Source of the DNA: an uncultured Lachnospiraceae bacterium
GTDB taxonomy: Bacteria; Bacillota; Clostridia; Lachnospirales; Lachnospiraceae
Direction: 5' to 3'
Assembly (NCBI GenBank): GCA_904420225.1
Contig: CAJFUP010000001.1
Location: 1 to 36,865 of the forward strand
DNA length: 36,865 nucleotides
Numbering within the stretch: position 1 is the first letter of the stretch; each line of letters starts with the position of its first letter. The notes under the pieces are model-generated. The model had not been told where the DNA came from and made no database searches. It saw only the letters and a list, made by a program, of their open reading frames with translations. Positions 26,513-36,173 of this stretch are shown here, in pieces. A program made the position numbers and the translations under genes.

Positions 26513-26610
26513 AAAGACAGAAGGGGCGGAGTGTCTCGCCCTGTGAAGAGACAGCTGTCGTAGACAGGAAACTATGACGGCATAAAGATGAATTCAGGAG
26601 GACAAAAACG

Positions 26611-27624
26611 ATGGCAGTATTGGTAACAGGCGGCGCCGGTTTCATCGGCAGCCATACATGTGTGGAGTTGCTGAATGCAGGGTATGAGGTTGTGGTGGTT
26701 GATAATCTGTGTAACTCCAGTGAGAAATCTCTGGAGCGTGTGAGACAGATTACAGGAAAGGACTTGACATTTTATAAAGCGGATCTGCTGGATCGGCAGG
26801 CTGTGAATGAGATTTTTGAGAAGGAATCCATTGACTCTGTCATCCATTTCGCAGGGTTAAAAGCGGTGGGGGAATCCGTGCAGAAGCCTTTGGAATATTA
26901 TTACAATAATGTAACCGGCACACTGATTCTTTGCGACGTCATGAGAAAGCACGGCGTGAAGAAAATTGTGTTCAGTTCTTCCGCCACTGTATATGGTAGT
27001 CCGAAAACCGTGCCCATCAAGGAAGATTTCCCTCTTCATGTGACGAATCCCTACGGCCGCACGAAATTGATGTTGGAAGAGATTCTGCGGGACTTGAATG
27101 TGGCGGATCCGGAGTGGGATGTGATCCTCCTGCGCTATTTCAACCCCATCGGAGCGCATAAGAGCGGGCTCATCGGCGAAGATCCCAAGGGAATTCCCAA
27201 TAATCTGCTGCCTTATATAACCCAGGTGGCTGTGGGTAAGCTGGAGAAACTGGGTGTATTTGGAAACGATTATGATACTCATGACGGCACAGGAGTGAGG
27301 GATTACATCCATGTGGTGGATTTGGCGCTGGGACATGTGAAAGCCATTGAAAAAATTCAGAATAAAACGGGGGTTCTGGTATATAATCTGGGAACCGGTG
27401 TGGGCTACAGTGTGCTGGATGTGGTGAAGAGCTTTGAGAAAGCCAGCGGCGTTAAAATTCCATATGAAATTAAACCGCGCCGCGCCGGCGATATCGCCAC
27501 ATGCTATGCGGATCCTTCCCTGGCAAAGGCGGAGCTGGGCTGGGAGGCCAAGAGAGGAATTGAGGAAATGTGTGAAGATTCCTGGAGATGGCAGAAGAAC
27601 AATCCCAATGGGTATGAAGAGTAA
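26611..27624 (+). CDS. galE: UDP-glucose 4-epimerase
   Basis: [37 protein letters not shown]...[12 protein letters not shown]...[23 protein letters not shown]. Confidence 0.97.
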   Translation: MAVLVTGGAGFIGSHTCVELLNAGYEVVVVDNLCNSSEKSLERVRQITGKDLTFYKADLLDRQAVNEIFEKESIDSVIHFAGLKAVGESVQKPLEYYYNNVTGTLILCDVMRKHGVKKIVFSSSATVYGSPKTVPIKEDFPLHVTNPYGRTKLMLEEILRDLNVADPEWDVILLRYFNPIGAHKSGLIGEDPKGIPNNLLPYITQVAVGKLEKLGVFGNDYDTHDGTGVRDYIHVVDLALGHVKAIEKIQNKTGVLVYNLGTGVGYSVLDVVKSFEKASGVKIPYEIKPRRAGDIATCYADPSLAKAELGWEAKRGIEEMCEDSWRWQKNNPNGYEE

Positions 27625-27726
27625 TGGGAGCCAGGCGCCAAATGGCACAGGAGGCGGCGGACGGCGGGGGCTGTCCGCCGCATGGCTGTTGAGACAAAAA
27701 TGAGAAATGGAGAAGAAAGTAAAATA

Positions 27727-28680
27727 ATGGGAAAATACTGTATTGGAGTGGATGTGGGCGGGACAAGCGTGAAGTTCGGCCTATTTTGTGAAAATGGAGA
27801 ACTGCTGAAAAAATGGGAGATTCCCACCAGAAAAGAAAATCATGGCGCGCAGATCGTGTCGGATATCGCCGAATCCATTTTAAAAAAAATGGAAGAGCAG
27901 AATTTGACGGCAGAGAATATGATTGGTGTCGGGATGGGGGTTCCGGGACCGATTACGGCAGATGGCCAGGTGGTTCGGTGTGTAAATCTGGGCTGGGGCC
28001 ATTGTGACGCTGCCGGTGATTTGGGAGCGCGGATTAACATGCCCGTGGCCATTGGCAACGATGCCAATGTGGCGGCTCTGGGTGAAATGTGGAAAGGCGG
28101 AGGCGAGGGCCACGATGATGTGGTGATGCTGACCCTGGGCACCGGAGTGGGCGGAGGCGTGATCCTGAACGGCCGCATGGTGGCCGGAAAGCGGGGCGTC
28201 GGCGGAGAACTGGGCCATATCACTGTAAATCCCGAAGAAAATCAGCAGTGCAACTGTGGAAACCGGGGCTGCCTGGAGCAGTATGCATCTGCCACCGGGG
28301 TGGTACGGGTGGCCAAAAAGCTCATGGAAGAAGATAACCGTGATTCCGGTCTTCGGCATATGGAGAACATTTCCGCGAAAGATGTCTTTGATCTGGCCCG
28401 GGAAGGGGATGGTCTGGCGGTTAAAGCAGTGGACATCCTGGGCAGATATCTGGGGATGGTGTTGGCCAATGTGTCCATGACAGTGGATCCGGATATCTAT
28501 GTCATCGGCGGAGGCGTATCCAAAGCCGGAGAGATTTTGCTGCGCGTAATTGAAACGTATTATCGTCAGTATGTCTGCATTACCCAAGACAGGGCGAAAA
28601 TCGTTTTGGCTCGGCTGGGAAATGAGGCCGGCATTTACGGCGCTGCCAAGCTGGCTTTGTCCGGCAGAGAACAAGTCTAA
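27727..28680 (+). CDS. glk: ROK-family glucokinase
   Basis: MGKYCIGVDVGGTSVKFGLF...GVGMGVPGPI...NDANVAALGEMW...TLGTGVGGGVILNG...GELGHITVNPEENQQCNCGNRGCLEQYASATGV. Confidence 0.93.
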   Translation: MGKYCIGVDVGGTSVKFGLFCENGELLKKWEIPTRKENHGAQIVSDIAESILKKMEEQNLTAENMIGVGMGVPGPITADGQVVRCVNLGWGHCDAAGDLGARINMPVAIGNDANVAALGEMWKGGGEGHDDVVMLTLGTGVGGGVILNGRMVAGKRGVGGELGHITVNPEENQQCNCGNRGCLEQYASATGVVRVAKKLMEEDNRDSGLRHMENISAKDVFDLAREGDGLAVKAVDILGRYLGMVLANVSMTVDPDIYVIGGGVSKAGEILLRVIETYYRQYVCITQDRAKIVLARLGNEAGIYGAAKLALSGREQV

Positions 28681-28776
28681 AATTTGATAATTTTCACTTT
28701 TCCCGATTGGGTATAGTAATTTTCGGGGAAATGTGGTATAAATAAAAGAAAACATCATTGGAAGGATGGACACAAT

Positions 28777-29112
28777 ATGAGTCAGGCTAAGGTCGACAAA
28801 TATAAGGAATACAAAAAGAACCGAAAAGAGATTTTAGCGAAGGAAAAGAAAAAGAAGAAAATAGAAAAAGTAGTGGGTTGGGTGGCACTGGTGGTACTGG
28901 TGGCAGCCTTGGGTACTGCTGTGGGTGTGAGCATTTACAATCAGCATCAGGCATATCTGGCTTCCCTTCCCAATTATACCGTGTCGGAGAAGGTGATCGG
29001 CGATATGGCTGGTATCTTGGACGAAGAGACTGAGGCGGCTGCCGAGGAAACGGAAGAAGCTGCCCAGGATGAGACCGCAGGGGAAGCAGAAACCGAGGCC
29101 CAGGCGGAGTAA
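28777..29112 (+). CDS. Small single-pass membrane protein with Lys-rich N-terminus and Glu-rich C-terminus
   Basis: MSQAKVDKYKEYKKNRKEILAKEKKKKKIEKVVGWVALVVLVAALGTAVGVSIY...DEETEAAAEETEEAAQDETAGEAETEAQAE. Confidence 0.8.
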   Translation: MSQAKVDKYKEYKKNRKEILAKEKKKKKIEKVVGWVALVVLVAALGTAVGVSIYNQHQAYLASLPNYTVSEKVIGDMAGILDEETEAAAEETEEAAQDETAGEAETEAQAE

Positions 29113-29132
29113 TGATCTTCGGAATGTGTTGG

Positions 29133-29177
29133 AGCCAAATGTTTTGGAATAGGATTCTGAGACATTTGGCTGTTTTT
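29133..29177 (+). terminator. Rho-independent terminator
   Basis: AGCCAAATGT / ACATTTGGCT-G-TTTTT. Confidence 0.8.
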
Positions 29178-29238
29178 GATTATGGCGTCAGCGGGACAGA
29201 GGTACGCTGGCCAGCAGCATCATGGAAAGAGGTAATGC

Positions 29239-30897
29239 ATGAAAAAGGATAACAGAATTCTTGTCACAGGCCATAAAAATCCCGATACCGATTCTATTTG
29301 TTCGGCCATTGCCTATGCCAGGCTGAAAAACCAAGTATCGGAGGGGACATATGTGCCCTGCCGGGCGGGTAGAGTCAACGAGGAAACCCAATATGTGCTG
29401 GATTATCATAAAGCAGAGGTTCCGGAGCTGATTGAAGATGTGCGGACGCAGATCAGAGATATTGAAATTCGGCGTATTGACGGGGTAAAACGCGATATCT
29501 CTCTGAAAAAAGCCTGGACTCGGATGAAGGAAGAGGGGGTTGTGACACTTCCCATCACCAGAAACGGTAGGCTGGAGGGCCTCATTACCATCGCTGACAT
29601 CACCAAGACGTATATGGATGCTTATGACAGCGCTCTCTTGTCATCCGCCCATACCAGGGTGAAAAATATTGTGGAAACACTGGACGGCAGTCTCATTGTG
29701 GGGGATGCCAAGACGTATTATACCAAGGGCAAGGTACTGGTGGCCGCGGCCAATCCTGATCTCATGGAGAGCTATATTGCGCCTGGGGATTTGGTGCTTT
29801 TGGGCAACCGGTATGAATCACAGCTATGTGCCATCGAAATGGAGGCCGCCTGCATTATTGTATGTGAAGGCGCCCCGGTTTCTCTGACCATTCGGCGGCT
29901 GGCAGAGGAGCGAGGATGTACGGTGATATCCAGTCCCTATGATACATTTACGGCGTCCCGTCTCATCAATCAGAGCATGCCTGTCAGCTATTTCATGAAG
30001 AGAGATCATTTGATTACATTCAACACAGATGATTTCATAGACGATATCCGGGATACCATGGCTAAAGTCCGTCACCGGGATTTCCCCATTTTGGACGGTG
30101 AGGGGCGTTATATTGGCATGATTTCCCGTCGAAACCTCTTGGGGGCACGCAAGAAGCAGGTCATCATGGTGGATCATAATGAGCGGACCCAGGCAGTCAA
30201 TGGAATTGAGAGCGCGGAGATTTTGGAGATCATTGATCATCACAGATTGGGAACCATTGAAACCATGGCGCCGGTTTTCTTTAGAAATCAGCCCTTGGGG
30301 TGTACGGCAACCATTGTATATCAGATGTATGAAGAGGCGGGAGTTCAGGTGGATAAGCAGACGGCGGGACTTTTGTGCAGCGCCATTATTTCCGATACGC
30401 TACTGTTCCGTTCGCCCACATGCACGGCGGTGGATAAATTGGCGGCAAAGAAGTTGGCTTCCCTGGCCGGTCTGGATATGGAGCGGTTTGCCCGAGATAT
30501 GTTTGCCGCTGGGAGCAATCTGGCCGGTAAGACGGAGGAACAGATTTTCTACCAGGATTTCAAGGAATTTTCCATGGAGGGCCGCACCATAGGAGTGGGG
30601 CAGATCAGTTCCATGAATCCAGAGGAGCTGGATACCATAGAAAAGCGTTTGCAAGGATATCTGGAACGGGTACAGCTTGCCAGAGGACTGGATATGGTGT
30701 TTTTCATGCTGACCAATATTTTGGAGGAATCCACCCGCCTTTTATACTGCGGCGACGGAGCGGCAAAATTGGTGGAGCGCTCCTTTGAAGTATCGGCCCA
30801 GGATGCCTTGGCTCTCCTTCCGGGAGTGGTTTCCAGGAAGAAACAGCTGATTCCGGCGCTGATCAACGGCCTGGAAAGTGAAAAGGGAGGACGATGA
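29239..30897 (+). CDS. ppaC: Manganese-dependent (family II) inorganic pyrophosphatase with CBS-DRTGG-CBS insert
   Basis: ILVTGHKNPDTDSICSAIAYARLK; CBS/DRTGG-type region about residues 70-280; MVDHNERTQAVNGIESAEILEIIDHHRLG; CSAIISDTLLFRSPT. Confidence 0.93.
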   Translation: MKKDNRILVTGHKNPDTDSICSAIAYARLKNQVSEGTYVPCRAGRVNEETQYVLDYHKAEVPELIEDVRTQIRDIEIRRIDGVKRDISLKKAWTRMKEEGVVTLPITRNGRLEGLITIADITKTYMDAYDSALLSSAHTRVKNIVETLDGSLIVGDAKTYYTKGKVLVAAANPDLMESYIAPGDLVLLGNRYESQLCAIEMEAACIIVCEGAPVSLTIRRLAEERGCTVISSPYDTFTASRLINQSMPVSYFMKRDHLITFNTDDFIDDIRDTMAKVRHRDFPILDGEGRYIGMISRRNLLGARKKQVIMVDHNERTQAVNGIESAEILEIIDHHRLGTIETMAPVFFRNQPLGCTATIVYQMYEEAGVQVDKQTAGLLCSAIISDTLLFRSPTCTAVDKLAAKKLASLAGLDMERFARDMFAAGSNLAGKTEEQIFYQDFKEFSMEGRTIGVGQISSMNPEELDTIEKRLQGYLERVQLARGLDMVFFMLTNILEESTRLLYCGDGAAKLVERSFEVSAQDALALLPGVVSRKKQLIPALINGLESEKGGR

Positions 30898-31517
30898 TGG
30901 GAAAACAGATTTGGAAGCCGGGAAATATGGTATATCCGGTACCGGCTGTCATGGTTACTGTGGCAGATGAGGCCAGAGGAGCCAACATCATCACTGTGGC
31001 CTGGACGGGAACCACATGCACCAATCCCCCCATGGCGTATATTTCCGTGAGAAAGGAACGATATTCTCATGGCCTGTTGAAAAAAACGGGTGAGTTTGTC
31101 ATAAATCTGACCACCGAGGAACTGGCTTATGCCACGGATTTCTGTGGCGTGCGTTCGGGGCGCCAAGTGGATAAATTTGGCGAGATGAAGCTGACGCCGA
31201 TCCCGGCCCAGTCCGTATCAGCGCCGCTGATTTTGGAAAGTCCGGTGAATATTGAGTGTAAAGTCCGTCAGGTGCAGGAGCTGGGATCCCACGATATGTT
31301 CTTGGCGGAAGTGACGGCAGTTCACGCCGATGAACAATATTTGGACGAAACAGGGCGCTTTGACTTGAGCCGTGCCCATCCCATTGTCTACTGTCATGGT
31401 GAATATTATGGCCTGGGCAGAAAACTGGGGACATTTGGATACAGCGTCAGAAAAAAGAAAGGAACTGCAAAGCGCAGGTCAGCGGCGGGTGGCCGCTCTG
31501 CGGGGAAAAGAGGATGA
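30894..31517 (+). CDS. Flavin reductase-like (FMN-binding split barrel) protein
   Basis: YPVPAVMVTVADEARGANIITVAWTGTTCTNPPMAYISVRKERYSHGLLKKTGEFVINL; 4-nt overlap with ppaC. Confidence 0.88.
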   Translation: MMGKQIWKPGNMVYPVPAVMVTVADEARGANIITVAWTGTTCTNPPMAYISVRKERYSHGLLKKTGEFVINLTTEELAYATDFCGVRSGRQVDKFGEMKLTPIPAQSVSAPLILESPVNIECKVRQVQELGSHDMFLAEVTAVHADEQYLDETGRFDLSRAHPIVYCHGEYYGLGRKLGTFGYSVRKKKGTAKRRSAAGGRSAGKRG

Positions 31518-31521
31518 GATC

Positions 31522-32049
31522 ATGAATATAACATTGATTGGAATGCCGGGCTCAGGAAAGAGCACGGTGGGAGTGCTGCTGGCAAAGCGTCTGGGGCTGT
31601 CTTTCATCGACACTGATTTGCTGATACAAAAGCAGGAGGGCCGTTTGCTGAAAGAGATCATTGCCCAGGAGGGATTGGAGGGATTTTTAAAAATCGAAAA
31701 CCAGGTGAACCGTGACCTTCAGGCAGACCAGGCGGTGATTGCTCCCGGGGGAAGTGTGGTGTACGGCAGAGAGGCCATGGAGCATCTCAAAGAAATCAGC
31801 ACGTTGGTTTATCTAAAACTCAGCTGTGAGCAGCTGGAGGCGCGTCTGGGAAACTTACAGGACAGGGGAGTTGCCTTAAAGGATGGGATGACGCTGCAGG
31901 ATCTCTATGATGAGAGGGTTCCTTTATATGAAAAGTACGCGGATCTCACAGTGGACGAAACCGGACGGGACGCAGGTGCCATTGTGGATGTGCTGCGGGA
32001 TTATTTTGAAAAGCAGATGTGTCAGACACCGGATGAAGCGATGAAATAG
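31522..32049 (+). CDS. aroK: Shikimate kinase
   Basis: MNITLIGMPGSGKSTVGVLLAKRLGLSFIDTDLLIQ...IAPGGSVVY. Confidence 0.92.
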   Translation: MNITLIGMPGSGKSTVGVLLAKRLGLSFIDTDLLIQKQEGRLLKEIIAQEGLEGFLKIENQVNRDLQADQAVIAPGGSVVYGREAMEHLKEISTLVYLKLSCEQLEARLGNLQDRGVALKDGMTLQDLYDERVPLYEKYADLTVDETGRDAGAIVDVLRDYFEKQMCQTPDEAMK

Positions 32050-32412
32050 AGGCGATTTGGATCCCCAGGCAGTGCGGCTGCGGCAGCCTGTCTGGGAGCA
32101 TCCAGCGCGGGGGGACAAAAGGGTTTACAAATGATAATTTTGTGATATAATGAACACGCGCTGGACACAGGGGAAGGCAGCGGATTTCCAGAAAATATAT
32201 GATGCTTGCCATGAAAGAACAGAAAATAAAAAGCGGAAAGACAAAGTTCATGTATTTTGTGGAAATCTGTTGATATCCGAGAAAAAGTTGGAATAATGCC
32301 GTCTCAAAATTGGATGGCGGAATTCTGAACTGTGAAAGGGCGTACGGGAAACGGCTGTATGAAAATGGAGTCTGCATGGATTGGCAGACGAAAGAAAGGC
32401 ATGGTTATCGGA

Positions 32413-33708
32413 ATGGAGCAGTATATTATAAAAGGCGGGAATCCGCTGGTGGGTGAAGTGGCGATAGGCGGGGCGAAAAATGCAGCCCTGGGAATTTTGG
32501 CAGGTGCCATCATGGCAGATGAGAGTGTGATTCTCCATAATCTGCCAGATGTGAGGGATATCAATGTGCTTTTGGAAGCCATTGAAGGTTCGGGTGCCAT
32601 TGTGGAGAGAAAAAGCAGGCATACTGTACTGCTCAACGGTTCCACCATCTATAACATGACGGTGGATAACAGCTACATAAAAAAAATGAGGGCTTCTTAT
32701 TACCTTTTGGGGGCCATGCTGGGCAAGTACCACCACGCAGAAGTATCGCTGCCCGGTGGATGCAACATTGGCAGCCGCCCCATTGATCAGCATCTGAAAG
32801 GGTTTCGGGCCATGGGCGCTACGGCGGTGGTGCGAAACGGTATGATTGTGGTGGATACGGAGCATCTGATGGGAGCCCATATTTATTTTGATATGGTATC
32901 TGTGGGCGCCACCATCAATGTCATGCTGGCGGCAGTTCTGGCCGACGGAAGGACTGTGCTGGAAAACTGCGCCAAGGAGCCGCATGTGGTGGATGTGGCC
33001 AATCTGCTGAATACCATGGGCGCCAGAATCAAGGGCGCGGGCACAGATGTGATCCGTATTGACGGAGTGGAAAAGCTGCACGGGGCCGATTACTCCGTAA
33101 TTCCCGATCAGATCGAGGCGGGAACCTTTATGTTTGCTGCCGCGGCCACCAGAGGTGATGTGACGGTGAAAAATGTGATCCCCAAGCATCTGGAATGTCT
33201 CACATCCAAGCTGCGGGAGATCGGGTGTGAGGTGTCGGAGTTTGATGATGCGGTTCGTGTGGTCAGCAAGGGACGTCTGTCCCACTCCACCATCAAGACT
33301 TTGCCCTATCCAGGATTTCCCACCGATATGCAGCCCCAGATGGCAGTGCTGCTGGCTTTATCGGAGGGAACCAGTACCATCACGGAAAGCATATTTGAAA
33401 ACCGCTTCAAATATGTGGACGAGCTGAACCGCATGGGCAGTGATATTAAAGTGGAGGGAAATACCGCTATCATCAATGGGATTCCAGCGCTGATGGGCGC
33501 TCAGGTAACGGCTCCCGATCTGCGAGCTGGGGCTGCCCTGGTCATCGCAGGATTGGCGGCAGACGGCATCACCACGGTGGAAGACATTGGCTATATCCTG
33601 CGGGGGTATGAAGACTTTGCCTGTAAGCTGCGCTCTTTGGGCGGCATGATTGAGGAAGTGGAAAGTGAGCGGGAAATCCAGAAATTTAAAATGAGCGTGG
33701 TGGGATAA
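32413..33708 (+). CDS. murA: UDP-N-acetylglucosamine 1-carboxyvinyltransferase
   Basis: MEQYIIKGGNPLVGEVAIGGAKNAALGILAG...LPGGCNIGSRPIDQHLKGFRAMGA (catalytic Cys present)...GFPTDMQPQM. Confidence 0.95.
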   Translation: MEQYIIKGGNPLVGEVAIGGAKNAALGILAGAIMADESVILHNLPDVRDINVLLEAIEGSGAIVERKSRHTVLLNGSTIYNMTVDNSYIKKMRASYYLLGAMLGKYHHAEVSLPGGCNIGSRPIDQHLKGFRAMGATAVVRNGMIVVDTEHLMGAHIYFDMVSVGATINVMLAAVLADGRTVLENCAKEPHVVDVANLLNTMGARIKGAGTDVIRIDGVEKLHGADYSVIPDQIEAGTFMFAAAATRGDVTVKNVIPKHLECLTSKLREIGCEVSEFDDAVRVVSKGRLSHSTIKTLPYPGFPTDMQPQMAVLLALSEGTSTITESIFENRFKYVDELNRMGSDIKVEGNTAIINGIPALMGAQVTAPDLRAGAALVIAGLAADGITTVEDIGYILRGYEDFACKLRSLGGMIEEVESEREIQKFKMSVVG

Positions 33709-33736
33709 CGGTTTAAAAGAATCCAGAAAAAAGTCC

Positions 33737-33765
33737 TTGCAAATCAGTGGGATATCGTCTATAAT
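33737..33765 (+). promoter_or_regulatory. metK promoter
   Basis: TTGCAA (33737-33742), 17-nt spacer, TATAAT (33760-33765). Confidence 0.75.
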
Positions 33766-33795
33766 GAAATACGTTGCAAAATTGAAAACAGTGAA

Positions 33796-33900
33796 TTCTC
33801 TTATTTGAAGTGATGGAGATACATAGGATCGATGAAGTCACGGCAACCCCTTTGCGAGGAAGGTGCCAACCTGAGCGAGAAATCGAACAATAAGAGGTGG
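33796..33900 (+). promoter_or_regulatory. SAM-I (S-box) riboswitch
   Basis: P1 CTCTTATT / AATAAGAG; core GATCGATGAAGTCACGGCAACCCC...GGAAGGTGCCAACCTGAGCGAGAAATCGAACAATAAGAGG; followed by an intrinsic terminator and metK. Confidence 0.95.
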
Positions 33901-33912
33901 AAGAAATGATAA

Positions 33913-33937
33913 AGTCTGCCTCCCCGGCAGGCTTTTT
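33913..33937 (+). terminator. Intrinsic terminator of the SAM-I riboswitch
   Basis: AGTCTGCC-tcccc-GGCAGGCTTTTT. Confidence 0.88.
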
Positions 33938-34075
33938 GTGATGCTGTGTATCATAAAAACGCTGCGCCACGGATGCGCGCTGGCGCCAAGAGAATGGAAC
34001 ATCTTCAAGGGAAACTGTGTCAGCGCCGCGGCACAGTTTCCCCTATGGAACAGACGGCGCAGAAATGAGGAGATT

Positions 34076-35293
34076 ATGGAAAAATTTTTATTTACATCGG
34101 AATCTGTTACGGAGGGACATCCCGATAAGATGTGTGATCAGATTTCCGATGCCATTTTGGACGCACTGCTGGAACAGGATCCCATGAGCCGCGTGGCCTG
34201 CGAGACATGCACCACCACGGGGCTGGTGCTGGTCATGGGAGAAATCACCACAAAGGCATATGTGGATATTCAGAAGATTGTCCGTGATACAGTGGCTGAG
34301 ATTGGCTACACCAGGGCGAAATTTGGTTTCGATGCCACCACCTGTGGTGTGATCACTGCCATTGATGAGCAGTCCTCTGACATTGCCATGGGTGTGGACA
34401 AGGCTCTGGAAGCCAAGGCCTCAGGAGTCAAGGATCCTGGAGCCCTGGAAAATAAGATGAGCGAGAAAGAACTGGATGCCATTGGCGCCGGGGATCAGGG
34501 CATGATGTTTGGCTATGCTTCCAATGAGACAGAGGAATATATGCCGTATCCCATTGCCCTGGCTCATAAACTGGCCCGTCGTCTGACGGAAGTAAGAAAA
34601 GACGGGACACTGGCCTATCTTCGGCCCGACGGCAAGACTCAGGTGACAGTGGAGTACGATGAGAATCATCATCCCATTCGGCTGGAGGCAGTGGTTCTCT
34701 CCACGCAGCACGATGAGAATGTGACTCAGGAGCAGATCCATGCGGATATCAAAAAATATGTATTTGATCCCATTCTGCCTGCCCAAATGGTGGATGATGA
34801 TACCAAGTTTTTCATCAATCCCACGGGGCGCTTTGTCATCGGCGGCCCCCACGGGGACAGCGGATTGACGGGGAGAAAGATTATAGTGGATACTTACGGT
34901 GGCATGGCCCGCCACGGCGGCGGCGCGTTCTCCGGAAAAGACTGTACCAAGGTGGACCGTTCCGCTGCCTATGCAGCCCGCTATGTGGCCAAGAACCTGG
35001 TGGCTGCCGGACTGGCAGACCGCTGTGAGATTCAGCTTTCCTATGCCATCGGCGTGGCGCATCCCACCTCTATCATGGTGGACACGTTTGGGACAGGCAA
35101 GCTTTCCGATGGGCGGTTGGTGGAGATCATCCGCAGTCACTTTGATCTGAGACCGGCCGGAATCATCAAGATGCTGGATCTGCGCCGCCCCATTTATAAG
35201 CAGACAGCGGCCTACGGACATTTCGGAAGAAATGATTTGGATTTGCCCTGGGAGAAGCTGGACCGTGTGGAGGAACTGAAACAGTATTTGTGA
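34076..35293 (+). CDS. metK: S-adenosylmethionine synthetase
   Basis: [32 protein letters not shown]...[12 protein letters not shown]...[21 protein letters not shown]. Confidence 0.97.
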   Translation: MEKFLFTSESVTEGHPDKMCDQISDAILDALLEQDPMSRVACETCTTTGLVLVMGEITTKAYVDIQKIVRDTVAEIGYTRAKFGFDATTCGVITAIDEQSSDIAMGVDKALEAKASGVKDPGALENKMSEKELDAIGAGDQGMMFGYASNETEEYMPYPIALAHKLARRLTEVRKDGTLAYLRPDGKTQVTVEYDENHHPIRLEAVVLSTQHDENVTQEQIHADIKKYVFDPILPAQMVDDDTKFFINPTGRFVIGGPHGDSGLTGRKIIVDTYGGMARHGGGAFSGKDCTKVDRSAAYAARYVAKNLVAAGLADRCEIQLSYAIGVAHPTSIMVDTFGTGKLSDGRLVEIIRSHFDLRPAGIIKMLDLRRPIYKQTAAYGHFGRNDLDLPWEKLDRVEELKQYL

Positions 35294-35352
35294 CAGGAAA
35301 AATAGATGAGAGGAATAAGGGAGGCCGGACATGGCCGGAAGGGCAGGAGCGC

Positions 35353-36036
35353 ATGCTGGATATCATCATGGAAGACCAGGATATTATCGTGGTCAGAAAA
35401 CCCGCTGGGGTGGAGTCCCAGACGGGAAAGACATTTGCCATGGATTTGGAGAGCGAGATCCGCAATTACCGGTATCGGCAGTCCGGCGGCGGTTCTTGCT
35501 ATGTGGGAGTGGTACACCGGCTGGACCGTCCGGTGTGCGGCGTCATGGTCTATGCCAAGAGCAAGCAGGCAGCGGCGGATCTGAGCCGTCAGGTCCGGGA
35601 GGGGATGCTGCAAAAGGAATACCATGCCATACTGTGCGGTCATATGGATCCGTCCCAGGGTACGCTGGAGGATTGGCTGGTGCGGGACGGAAGACAAAAT
35701 TTGTCCCGCGTGGCAAAGAAGGGGGAGCGTGGGGCAAAAAAAGCCCTGCTCCGGTATGAGACGGTCCCCTTTGGCTCGTTTCGGGGATTGGACGGGTGGC
35801 TGCAGAGTGTGGGGGCCGATCTCTCCCAATTGTCCCTGGTCCGTGTGGAACTGCTGACAGGACGGCATCATCAGATTCGGGTACAATTCGCCCATGCGGG
35901 CTGCCCGATTCTTGGGGATACCCGCTATAATCCGACTTATGCCGGAAAAAAAGGGGGCATCCAGCTGGGGCTTTGCGCCAGCCGTTTGTCTTTTGTTCAT
36001 CCTCTCACAGGGCAGCGGCTTTCCTTTACCTGGTGA
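35353..36036 (+). CDS. RluA-family pseudouridine synthase
   Basis: MLDIIMEDQDIIVVRKPAGVESQTGK...VVHRLDRPVCGVMVYAKSKQAAADLSRQ...LLTGRHHQIRVQFAHAGCPILGD. Confidence 0.92.
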   Translation: MLDIIMEDQDIIVVRKPAGVESQTGKTFAMDLESEIRNYRYRQSGGGSCYVGVVHRLDRPVCGVMVYAKSKQAAADLSRQVREGMLQKEYHAILCGHMDPSQGTLEDWLVRDGRQNLSRVAKKGERGAKKALLRYETVPFGSFRGLDGWLQSVGADLSQLSLVRVELLTGRHHQIRVQFAHAGCPILGDTRYNPTYAGKKGGIQLGLCASRLSFVHPLTGQRLSFTW

Positions 36037-36173
36037 TCGCAGACGTTATAGTCACAGACTCCATAAAAATTTTCAAAACATTTCCAGCCTGTGGGTCCGA
36101 ATAGTTTTTTCGCTTTGTACCATACTAGTGAATGTACAAAACAGAAAAGAACAGAAGGGACGAAAGAAGGCTC

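Noticed and set aside
32413-33708. Possible fosfomycin-resistant MurA
   Set aside because: The catalytic Cys in PGGCNIGSRPID is retained, so no resistance substitution is visible there.
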